Positions 23,388 to 34,405 of a stretch of DNA of 64,000 bases are shown here, piece by piece; position 1 is the first letter of the stretch; every line of letters starts with the position of its first letter. The notes under the pieces are model-generated. The model saw only the letters and a list, made by a program, of their open reading frames with translations. It had not been told where the DNA came from and ran no database searches. Source of the DNA: Acanthochlamys bracteata (taxonomy: Eukaryota; Streptophyta; Magnoliopsida; Pandanales; Velloziaceae); the NCBI GenBank assembly GCA_019914995.1, contig CM034127.1, forward strand, positions 3,596,001 through 3,660,000, read 5' to 3'. Position numbers and translations under genes: made by a program.

Positions 23388-24109
23388 TACAGAAGAAGAA
23401 GAAGAAGAAGAAGAAAGAAGTAAGAAAGAAAGAGTGGAGATTGTAGCGAAGGAAAAGAAGCAGATTATATGATTATGAGCGAGTGGAAAGAAGATAAACA
23501 GAACGTGATGCCGTGGACTGCAGACGAACAACGTTCTCATATTTTACAAATAAGTCTCCTACTTGGTTATTTGACGAAAAAGTTACCTCAAATTTGTGTG
23601 CTACCAAATCGCAGACTGTAGCACACGGGCTTCTGTGATTTCAGGTTCTACAGGACTATTTTCTTTTAAATTTTCAATTAGTGGATTTATATTGCGAACA
23701 AGTTGTTTGCTTTGTTTTGGCGCGCGGATAATAGTTAAGATTATTTTTCAGAAAGATATTCCATTCGGAGGCTTCCGTTAAGCATAGTGGGCTATAGTGG
23801 TTAGGGCCGAAACTATTTAGGCCCAAACATAAATTGTCAAACACAACGTTACCGAACACGGATGGATGATCTTCTTCTTCTTTCTTTTATGTTCCTCCAC
23901 CGATACAGTAGGACTCTGTTCTCTGTTTTCTTTTCTTTTATGTGGAGCTAACTTTGTTCTTCTGTTAGTAGTAGTTGTTGCTGTTGATGCTGTGTGGCAT
24001 GCATGCATGTAACATGAATGAGCATGACGGTTGGTCGCCTGAGCTCCAACTTCTCCGTCGTCGACGGTTTATCAAAGAAGCCGCGGAGCGAACACTGTTA
24101 AGGACTTGT
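23388..24109. other. MRL1 5' flank and spacer
   Basis: Includes the MRL1 leader (pyrimidine/GAA-rich just upstream of the ATG; GAAGAAGAA repeat near 23391-23412) and probable promoter. No clean TATA box was seen. No other gene. Confidence 0.5.
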
Positions 24110-24860
24110 CCTTATGTTCACTCCGGCTGCTGATGCCAATGACTTTCAACGGAATATTTTCGCAGGGACTGCGCGGCTGGAATGAAGACCTGCCCAGCAT
24201 TGTGTTCCTGGTTCTGCAATGAGCTCCGGGACATGACTAACTTCAGTCACCGCAATCTAGTGCAGTTCCGTGTCTGGTGAAAATATTACGAAGAGATGCT
24301 CGTTGTCTATGACTATTCCGCTGGAAGCCTTCACAGTCGCTACCTCGTCCAGCATCAGTAGACAACCAACGATATCTTTCATGGAAACAACGTTACTCCA
24401 TTATTAAATCACTTGCTTCTGCTGTGCTTTACCTGCATTAGGAATGGGAAAACAGGTTATTCACCGAGGATTACTTCCTCTGCTGCTTTCCTTAACACTG
24501 GTATGAGTCACATGCCCGGTTGCCTTCGCACTCGCTGGATTTTTACAGAGGATCAAGCGTACCGAAGATGTTGTCTGCCGTACTTTAATTCGTCTTCTTC
24601 ATCAGCAAGACGAATATTCGGTTGCACGGCCCCGGAGTATATGGATCCGGCAATACAACAGCTAAGGCTGATGTGCGGCGTTGTTGTACTCGATGTCATC
24701 ACTGGGCACCCTGCAGTAGATTTCTCGTCACCGGAGGCAATGCAAAGTGAGGAAAGCTCTTAGGTTCGAGACTATGAACAAACCTTTAACGGAGTTAGCT
24801 GAACGTAGACTGGACGAGTATGAAGGGAACGAATTCCGACAGCTGCTGAAGTAGGAAGGG
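24110..24860 (+). pseudogene. Decayed receptor-like kinase, S.2 type
   Basis: Scattered pieces in changing frames match the second kinase-like domain of lectin-type receptor kinase S.2: a CNELRDMTNFSHRNLVQ segment (about 24215-24265), EEMLVVYDYSAG (24291-24326), SLASAVLYLH (24406-24435), VIHR then ITSSAAFLN one base out of frame (24455-24500), IFGCTAPEYMDP (24614-24649), GVVVLDVITGHPAVDF (24679-24726) and LTELAERRLDEYEG (24788-24830). Several stops and frameshifts break it, and the first kinase and lectin domains are absent. The parent family is intronless, so this cannot tell a retrocopy from a DNA duplicate. The family call is from remembered sequence. Confidence 0.65.
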
Positions 24861-25608
24861 TGTGCACACATACGAGACAGATAGTGAGTATTCTACATGG
24901 AAACCATGAGTTGCTCAGATTGTTTGAGAATAAAATAGAGGAGATGGAAGACTGAAATAAAAGAATGCAAATGATCTGTCCATGATTAGAAGAGTTCAAT
25001 CACTAAACAACGTGAAAATGTGTTCTTGTTCTTCAGTATAGAAGCAGATCAATAAACAGAAGTTAAAAGTTTGTGGCTTTTCTTCAAGTAGCTAATAATG
25101 TTTGTGCTACATTTTCCTCTTGGTAGATAACAAAGTTTGATTGCCATTGTGAAAACTGTCAATGATTCATCAATTAGCTAATCTTTTGTATCAATCGTTA
25201 TTTTAAAGTGCAACTCAAAAACATTCTTGTATGTTGTTAATTAAGTTTGCACAACAACCTGAGATTTTAGGTCAAAAGCTACCATGGGCCTAGAGAGCCA
25301 ATCTGGCTAGCACTAATCAAGCCCATCGGTCAAGGTCGTTCCCAACAAAAGGCACGTGTTTAATCTGGTCCGACAAATCCGTCAAAACTCGCGCTGCTAA
25401 GAATTAGAATGTCCGACTCAGTGACTCTATCAAATTTCAGTCAATATTTGACTGGCCAAACACTGCACAAGTCCTTCCATTCCTTAATTACGAATCCTCA
25501 CCACCGTCCATTAATAACTAACGGTCGACATCACACAATACGTTAGTTACCATTTAAAATTTCTACTCCAAATCATGAAACGAAACGCACTCCTCAGTTC
25601 GACTCATC
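24861..25608. other. Intergenic spacer and esterase promoter region
   Basis: No gene seen. The last 200 bases before the esterase contain ACGTTAG and CCAAACACTG words but no clear TATA box. Confidence 0.5.
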
Positions 25609-28318
25609 ATGCTCCCGCTTCTTCTCTTCTTCCTTGTCTTCTCCGCCACCGCAGTCGCTGATGAAAACTCGAAGCTTATTTTTATCCTAGCCGGACAAAG
25701 CAACATGGCCGGACGCGGCGGTGTTTCAGGGGATCGGTGGGACCACTTCGTTCCTTTATCTTGCGCACCGAATCCGCGCGTGCTTCGGCTGAATGCCAAC
25801 TCTCGGTGGGAACTCGCGCGCGAACCTTTACAGGCCGACATTGATGTTCATAAAGCGTGCGGCGTTGGGCCAGGCATGGCGTTTGCGAACGAGATTTCTA
25901 AATCGATGACTGAATCGTCGATCGGTTTAGTTCCGTGTGCGGTCGGTGGAACGAGAGTTACCGAGTGGGAACGCGGTCGACCGTTGTATAATGCGCTAGT
26001 TCGGCGAACGCTCGCTGCGGTAAAAACTAATGGCGGCAGAAGTGTTGTCGCGATGCTATGGTTTCAAGGAGAGAGTGATACTGTGCGCCGAGCTGATGCG
26101 GAGGTTTACGGCGCTCGGTTGCAAAGAATGATTCGTGATCTGAGAGAAGATCTCGGTATCCCCGCCCTCTTAGTGATTCAGGTGAGTTTTTTTTAATATT
26201 TTACTTTTCTAATGGTTGTGATTGAAGCTTGTTTCGGAAATGTTTCGCTTTTGTTAGTATCATAGCAGGAGAAATTAGATTTCTAAGGAGGTGTTTATCT
26301 AACGGTTATCAGAATTAGTGAGCATGCACTCCAGGATATCTAATAATTTTACACATATCAGAGGTGTGATTTGTTATTTACATGCTGGACTTAGTAAGAT
26401 TTGTTGAGTATTGATTACTGATTACTACTAGAGTAGGATTGGAGTTAAGACTTGATTCAAAGTGTACGCATGCATGAAGTCATTATTGTTAGGCATGGTG
26501 GAATGGTGTCAGGTTGTGAGCCCCATTCTACCTAATGCATGAGCATATGGGCAGATGATGCAATTTTTTGGGTTAAGCTTAGAAACTAAGTAATTACTTT
26601 GAAGTAATATCATATTTAAACATAGACAGTTAGGGGTGGATGAAATGGTAGTAAGAATTGTTTAGTCTTAGGTAATATAGAATAACATAGTAGTTGATAA
26701 TTTGAGTCCTGGCTGTGGCAGATTTGTTTTTAAAGTTTTCCTCAAAGTTAGAAGAATGTTGATAAACTTAACAAGTGGTTAATACAGCAAAAGTTCGACA
26801 CTGCACTCAGTGTGGTAAGAGTCAACATATGCTTTCAAGAATGTTCTATGATTTGTGTAAATAATCATCTGGCATCTTTTTAGATATAGCCTTATTCTTA
26901 TTAGCCGTATCCCCAAATATCTGACCTTGTTGTTCTATTTTGGTAAATCTAGTCTTTTCATGATGAATGGAACCGGGAAGTAAGTTTTTCCAAACTGAAA
27001 ATTCCTCATAGAGTAGAATATACTTGCACGAAAGAAGTGCCATCTTCTACACTACTGATTTTGTGCTTCTAAGCTGCTTGGGCACAAAAGATTTTCTGAA
27101 AAGAATTCATATCTATTATGCTCTTGTCTACAAACTTATTTTATGTAAATCAAGTGTGGATGCAAGTTTCAGTAGAGAACCCTCATTTGATCTAGATGTA
27201 CAAAAGTAGACTTTTGCAATTCAGCAAAAGCAATCTGTTTTTAAGTTGATATAGTGAATGATGCACATATAGACAGCTCTCTTCTGGTTTGACTGAGATT
27301 AGTAGAAGTATGCAGATGGCCTCAGTTTCTGTTATTCGTTAAAGATTCAGCACATTATACAAAGTTGATTATATCGGAAATTAGTATATCAGTACACCAT
27401 AACTGCCAGCTACCCGACAGAAACTGGGCTCGTAACACATGTCTTTTCTGTAGAGTAGACAACTTAGGAAGGGCTTTTAGCTATTGTCAATATTGCAAGA
27501 CCTTTAATTTGAGAGTCAGGGCATAATTCCAATGGATTTCCAGTTTCAAATAATTTGGAAAAGGTTCTGATAATGCAATGAGGTCAATTTCCTAGTGGTA
27601 TGAATCATTTTCCAGCTAAAATTGGGACATAGCTGATTTAGGGTTCTTGGAATTCAAGATAGAAGGCTCTATTATAACCATTTTGCATTTGGGCCAAAAT
27701 GGCAACTTGAATGCATTTTAAATAGTTCTGGTACTTATGGAAGTCTTGCCACAATTCTGTTTCTTGCTCATAGCATATGTGTGTATTCCATCAAATGTGT
27801 GATAATGTTCTGAAATAGAAGGTATGGTTATTCTAGTTTCTTTGTTCATATGTAGAGCTCTATGATGGTATAAATTGCCATCAAAATGATTTTGTCTGTC
27901 TACGATGCCATTTGTTTGTGAAAACTCAGTCGTCTACATAGTTGTTGACTTAAGTTGGAACACTAGGTAGGTACTTACGTTACTCACCTCCAATTTAAGC
28001 AATTCTTATATTAGAACAGCATGTATCTATGTACTGAGGTAACTGGTGGTCATGTCATCTACATCTGTGCATTTCTATAGTTAGTAACCTAACCTTCCCT
28101 TGATGTAGGTGGCGTTGGCATCAGGAGAGGGGAAATACATAGATATAGTCAGAGAGGCTCAGAAAAGCTTGAAACTTTCACATGTGGTATGCATTGACGC
28201 TAAGGGTTTGCCACTTGAAAATGATCACTTGCATCTCACTACTCACGCTCAAGTTCAGCTTGGCCAGATGCTGGCTGCTGCCTATTTAAACCATTCTGCA
28301 ATCTCCCGTAATCAATAA
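25609..28318 (+). CDS. Probable carbohydrate esterase, SGNH/SASA family
   Basis: 260-aa protein like Arabidopsis At4g34215 (SASA domain, sialate O-acetylesterase-like). It probably removes acetyl groups from carbohydrate; the natural plant substrate is not established. Exons are 25609-26181 and 28109-28318, phase 0, with CAG/GTGAGT and GTAG borders; the intron is 1.9 kb. Block I has the nucleophile Ser31 in GQSNMAGRGG. Further blocks are CGVGPGMAFANEI, VPCAVGGTRVTEWERG and AMLWFQGESD. The catalytic His is His233 in the DHLHLTT block of exon 2. Residues 1-18 (MLPLLLFFLVFSATAVAD) look like a signal peptide, so this copy may be secreted, whereas the remembered Arabidopsis protein starts with a soluble leader. 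Confidence 0.9.
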
Positions 28319-30202
28319 TGTTTCCTCTGATCCAACTTTGTGAAGGCAAATGTTAAAAGTTGTAAAAGGAACAGTGAGATTACGCTCACAAATTCATGCA
28401 TAATGTCCATACAGCTGGTTCATTGACATGAAACATGTGGTGGAAACATTATATCCTTGCATATTACATTTTTCCTCCAGTTTTTATATATTAATTGAGA
28501 GCTTGTCAAAGCTAGCTTTTGAGGATAATCAGAATTTGTTGAACCTGGCCAGTTGCTCAGTGAGTTGATTTATTGATTTCTGAGTTCTTATGCTTCTTGA
28601 AATTGTCTGCACCTGCAGACAATCATTAGCCTTCATGTACTCATCAGTAATCATGTATGTTACTCTTGTATTTGCACTACTGTAAATTCAGTTAAATGAC
28701 ACACTTGTTAGCCATTGTAGGAATTTCAGAGACAAGCTTTTAGTACATGAAAGTTTATCTCCAGCTTTTAGGACTCTGAAGAGTTTTGGGAAGCTTTCTG
28801 GAACATAAAATGATTTCTTCTGAAGCATCTTGTTTAGTAGCTTATGCAGATTTAGGTGAAATGAGATTTCAAATACTTGCGCATAAGGAAACTTGGCAGA
28901 TGATCCAAGCACGGCCTGTTATAGAGAGTGGCCTGTTCTTATCAATCATAAATCTGATATTTTAGATGTGCTGTGAAAATTTCTGGTGCAAATCATATTT
29001 CACTACGAGTTAGAAAGGGTTGGTTACTTGACTTTATATTCTGATGTTATATATTTTCTCATTTATTTATCTTCTTTTAAGTTATGCATAAAGATTAGAG
29101 ACGGATTTCGATAAGAAACAAACAAGGTAGTTTATATTCCTTATAGTTAACTAGTTGCGTGTTGAAGAAGAGCTACTGGATATATATGCAGTCTTAACAG
29201 TTTTCTTTTTTTGTACACAAAGAGACTACATTAGCTGTCATTGTTCCTTACAATTGCAGTATTCTTCATCTACAAGGAATTGCATTTAGGAGGAAGCTAA
29301 CAAAGGCAATAGAGATGAGAAATTGTAAGCCATCTATCCTGAATCATTTATTCTTAAATTGAAATTTTTTGTAATGTTGTTGGTCTATTATTAACTAGTC
29401 AACGTCTCATGTGAAATTAATCAGTTGAATTCTCTTTGGTTCACAGGAGTCTTTCTCAATGGGTTTTAAACCAACTATCATTCCACAATTTTCAAAGGCT
29501 AAGTCCAGCACCTAACTCATGAAGGGTTATAGACTTGGACCAAGTTTGGAAGCAGCTATCAGCAGCAAGAAGCGTGAAGAATAGGTCTTTTTACATTTCC
29601 TGAGCTTGTGTTCTGGGAAAGATACATACATGTAGACACATACAAAATAGAAGGTTGGTAACATGGTTCTCTTCCACTTCAAGAACTGTAGCTTTGAAGT
29701 GCATTTCCACCAAATGAATGCATATACACCTAACATTTTGCCTAATGTACTTCTTTGACCTATTCCTTCAACTAACCATCATTTGTGTGGGAAATCCTAG
29801 ATTACTGGTCATTCATAATGCAATAACAATGTGTTTTTAGTTAATTAATGAAGTTGAGTGGCATTAAGAAAAGAATATTATATTGTTAGTTGTATGCCCT
29901 TATGCACCTTCTGTTCCAATTGAGTCTAAACTGAAGCATGCTATGCATCCTCGTATATTGAACCAGTGAATAAATGAATCATGAACCGTAACGACAGAAT
30001 CTGCAGAATAGACAATTTTTTTATTGACCTCTTGAAGTAAAAGCTACGGTTAGAAGTTTTTGGATATAGCCTCAAAGCTCTGGTTGTTACAAAATGAAGC
30101 ACCTTTATATAATATATATATAAGGTTATGGCTGTTTGCACTGATCTCATGTTGTCTATTTTCTCTTCTGTATTTGAGCTTATTCTACCATGTTAAATCT
30201 CC
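28319..30202. other. Intergenic spacer, possible weak exons
   Basis: Follows the esterase 3' UTR. A stretch at 29260-29324 between TTGCAG and TT/GTAAGC reads 21 codons (LHLQGIAFRRKLTKAIEMRN), and 28731-28805 reads an open segment after TTTCAG. Neither joins in phase with its neighbours, so I leave them unassigned. Confidence 0.35.
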
Positions 30203-31670
30203 TGCAAGATTAACTCAAAAAGGGGGTTGAATTGAATTAATCAATAAAAAAAATTTCGTGAAGCTTAATGATCTTTCAGACAGCAAGCTTACAGCCGGCT
30301 GGAATCAGTTATGTAATCTGCAGACAGTAAGCGTTAAAGTGTTTGATCACTTAGATAAAGAAGATAGTACTCGGAGTATTTAACATAATTCGGCAAAACC
30401 TCTTTGCCTACATCCACGGATGCTGTATCACAAGAGCTAAAACTTCACTAAATCTTTAATAAGCTACATATACACTAAGAGCAAAGTGCTTCATCAAACA
30501 CACTTACTCTTACAGAATTTCTTCACCAAGACAATCCTTCACAGCTTACTAGACACCACTGTCCATCTGGCTGATATGCTAACTCTATTACAAGATTTAA
30601 AAACTTTCACCAAGCTCCAACCGAGCTTCTTTATCTGGTGCCTTGAGCACCCTGTCACAGAACAGTATGAGCTTACAAAAAGAAGAATAAATGTTAGGCA
30701 CAGGATCTATCTCATGATGACTGAATGTTCTCAAGAGTTTTCTTATTGAGATGATCAGATAATTGCTGAAGGAGATATTTTCAGTGTGATCAGCAGTAAG
30801 ATTTCAATTGCTTGAGTTATAGAGCTATTTAGTTTTTGTATGTCTTTGTTCGTTGATTGCTTTCTTCTATGTTGCTCTGCCTTCCTTCTTATAAAATTCC
30901 ATCTCTATACAGGACGATTTTTTCCGTTGAAGAAGATTGCTGTTGGCGCCCTTTTTTCGTTGGTAGACTTTCAAGACAGAAAGGAGCAGTTTGTTCAACG
31001 GTTAATCAACCGCTTCCACGATCACTTTCGGCTATATTAGTGCAATATCTTCATGGGCATTAAATGCAGTGTGGAGAGATTTAAATTTATCCGCCAGTGA
31101 TTTTGGACTTGATTCAGCTAAGTTGTTGTTTGAATAATAAGAGCTGAATTGGTTTGTCCAAATTAAATGCATCCCAGATTGTCTGCTTTGTATTTGTTTG
31201 ACTTTGCTAGTCTTGACTTGATTGGTCAAACTTGATTGTATAATTTTCTTTCTTTTCTTGATCATTGAGTTTTCCCTTTTTGTGAAGAAGATAAATTTTT
31301 ACTCGTTGTGGATCTTGTATCATCTGATTTGTTTTAGTGAGTTGTAAGTCCAGAAGATCTTGAAGTAAAGAGATTGAGCTAGAGTTTTTGTTGTTGAACC
31401 CAATACTCTGTTTTGAGCGTTACAGAAAAGTCTTCGTATGCTTCAACAGTTAAGTGGCTGGCTGTAGTGTGACTGTAGGGTCCTCTGTTCTGTATGCTGC
31501 TTGAATAACGGTAGCAGAGCAGCTGACTGTTTAATGACTGTTATTGTCGTCCGCCATAAGTAAAGTAAGTTTGATTTGTCTAATCCTATAAAACTTGATT
31601 TTAACTTATTAGTCCAATATAAATCATAATTCTTAATTCATTATTATCATCAAAATTAACTTGAGAGTTC
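30203..31670 (+). repeat. Probable solo LTR or LTR-like repeat
   Basis: The left part carries the AAGGGGGTTGAATTGAATT wording and the ATTCGGCAAAACCTCTTTGCCTAC block seen near the start of many plant copia LTRs. The right part ends with a TTATTATCATCAAAATTAAC then TTGAGAGTTCCAATA segment like their 3' ends. No gag-pol is next to it and no target duplication is clear, so the borders are approximate. Confidence 0.4.
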
Positions 31671-31784
31671 CAATATACCAGCCACAACCAATGTTACTTA
31701 AGCAGCATGATTGTTTTGGTTGTTCACTTTTGTTGAACTGCTACTATAAGCTTTCTTCTTTGTTCTGTTTTTCTCTTATATCAG

Positions 31785-33685
31785 GAATCAACCTCTTCCC
31801 ACCCCTGTGGAGGAGATGGGAACTCAGTGGATGCCATGCATTATCTTACAAATTTCCATGTGAGTTGGAAAGTAAACATCTTGTAAACAGGTTGAAACAG
31901 TCTTCACCAGAATAATTTTAGTACCAATCAAAGACAATTAAAAATGGATATCCAACACAAGCATATGCTGGCTTGAAGTTTGAAATTCTTTTGAAGGAGA
32001 TCAGATGTTGAAAGAATTTCAAAGAGAGGAAGTCCAAAACCTATAAAGAAACAATAAAAAAATGTATTATGTTAGTTCTAGCTGGGAAGAGTACAAGCTA
32101 ATTACAAGCTATGAGCTAATAAACTAACCATTAAGAGGAGAACAGAAGCTTCCCAGAATCTACTAAACTCGAAATATCTGATTTCATTCAGCTGAGCTGG
32201 AATGAGCTATGTTCGTATGATCCTTCCCTTATCATCGGCTTTTTTTTTTTCTCTCTGAAGAAATGGTTTTTTGTTGGAACTGTAAAGAAGTACACACACT
32301 TGGTTCTCTATGAACAGCAAGGAACAGTATTATTGTCTCTTTCTACAAAAGGCAAATAGTTCGAGCTTGATGAATGCATTTATGTAACCTTAACTTTATT
32401 TCAACTGTTTCACTGAAATATATTCTTTCTCCTTAAATTATCTACTGTTTTAAAGCAGAGATTTAATAGTGACATTGTGATTATTCTTGTTCCAAATCAT
32501 TCGCGTCGGGTTCATTGGTTTCTTATATTGTAAGATCCCTGTTTGAAACATTAACATGCCAGCAAACTTGTATATCATGTTCAATTATGACAGGGACTAT
32601 GGATCACTCATGTGCATCAGAACTACTTTTTTTATATAATAAATCCTTCATTCGGAATGAAATTGATATTCTTTCTTTGTTTTCTTTTGTTTACAGCTTG
32701 TCAAGATTAGAGAATTGGGTTGAACTGAACAGCTGCATGCATGGCTGTACATATGGTATCCCTGCAGAGATGGTTCAAGCACAGTTTGTGAATGTAGCAA
32801 GCACTATCATTGAGCTAAAAAGAGAGGTCACTTCATTTCCTTTTGGAATTTTTGAGATGATTGTGTTGTTTAACAATAGCAACAGTGACCAAGTGAGAAG
32901 GACAACTCGTTACTTCATTTATTATAGTTGATGCAGGTTGTTACAGCCAAAATTTTCTTCATTATTAATATATTCGTTTATGTGAAAGGACTAATTACAG
33001 TTGAATGTTTAAATAAGGAGAACCATCTTTGGTTAGTAAATCAGGATTTATAGAGTTTAATTTTAGGGTGGTTTGTGCCATTTACTGCAGCTGTGCATTC
33101 AGTAAATGAGAAACATGTTTTTCTTTGATTGTTAAACATAACAGAATTTGGTTGCTGTCGTGGAGTGTTTTTACTCTAGTAGAGTTGTAGCCTAATATTA
33201 ATCGAATAGCATTAAACAACTTATCATGTGTCCATTTTGATTAAACTGTCATCCAGAAATTGTCTTCACCTGTATTGGTGTCCCATTCAGACTAGAGTTT
33301 CAAAGAGTGACTGATTGTATTCAATCGTGAAAACTTAAATTCTTGGAACTGGATTCAGCATTCAAGCAGTGACACTGACATAACATTATTCATCTATACT
33401 TGCAATGTTTCTGTGAATCTTTGATTTTGTGAGAGATAGAACGGTTAGGCAAAGTGCTTGAAATTGTTTCCACTTAGTACAGTATAAGCTGAGAGCTAGC
33501 AGCAAATGGATTGCTTTCTCTTTTATCTGTAATCACATTGATGTATGTAGTACTGTATCTTGATTGGTGTATTATTAACATGACAGGGAAAGGATAGGAT
33601 TATACGAAAGTTAATGGAAGAAAGTGAGAGCATGGAGGTACTAAGAAGCACATGCCTACCATCTGATCGATTTGATCTCATCTGA
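31785..33685 (+). CDS. 3' exons of an unidentified plant gene
   Basis: I do not recognise the protein. Three exons with good borders stay in one frame: 31785-31859 (after ATATCAG, ending CAT/GTGAGT), 32697-32826 (after TTTACAG, ending GAG/GTCACT) and 33587-33685 (after GACAG, ending TGA). The joined reading has no stop and has protein-like composition, e.g. RLENWVELNSCMHGCTYG and GKDRIIRKLMEESESMEV. The first exon needs two bases from an upstream exon I could not place, perhaps beyond the LTR-like repeat at 30.2-31.7 kb. It could be a gene remnant rather than a live gene. Confidence 0.35.
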
Positions 33686-34215
33686 TCGTTCGGTGCCCTG
33701 GGCTTCCAGCATGCATTTATCCTGCTGGATTTTCCCCCTCAATAATAGAACCTTTCTGGGAGACAGCTTTACTCTGCAACATCTGCACTGACGGTAATAA
33801 ACTGACAACATTTACGACAACAATTACGATAAGTATAAAACTAAAAGTATAACAATAATTGACTTGGATTTTAATTGTATCACATGTTATGTTTGTCCCG
33901 ATCAAACTCAGTTGAATGTCTGTCTGTAGCCCAACGGTTTACTTTCTTCTACTTCTCATCTCATTCAGCGCTATGTTTGTTTATTGTTGTTACTCTTGTA
34001 ACGAGTGATCTGCTGAATCGGTTCAGAGGGGCTTGTGCGAGACACATTTACGAAGCTGTGAATTTTTTTGGATTTCCAGTTACAAGCTGAGCTCATTTGG
34101 TATGTATCCTGACTCATTTCTTTTATAATGCTATTTCTGTACAAAGTTGTGACGATACTAGTTGGTAGCTTATTACGGTACTAGGATGAAAGACTGGTTG
34201 TTGCTGATGTTGAGA

Positions 34216-34405
34216 AAAACAAATTTTTAATTTTTTATTTCACATTTTTAATACATATTTCATAAATATATAAAAATTATTTAAAATTTTAAAAAATTTT
34301 ACATAATAAAAATTTTTTATTACATATTTTTATTTTTTTAAAATAAAAAAATAAAAACATTTTTTATTTTAAAAAAATTCTATTTCATAAATTATTCCGA
34401 ATGCC
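34216..34405 (+). repeat. AT-rich repeat, family B, copy 2
   Basis: Resembles 13745-13950 in the same orientation, including the shared words CAATACATATTTTATAA-like, TATATAAAAATT and AAATTCTATTTCATAA. Its right end (CCGAATGCCCACA) is a decayed form of the AAATGCACCC end of copy 1. Confidence 0.45.

Noticed and set aside
30486-30749. 87-codon plus-strand open stretch
   Set aside because: Lies inside LTR-like repeat sequence and shows no domain.
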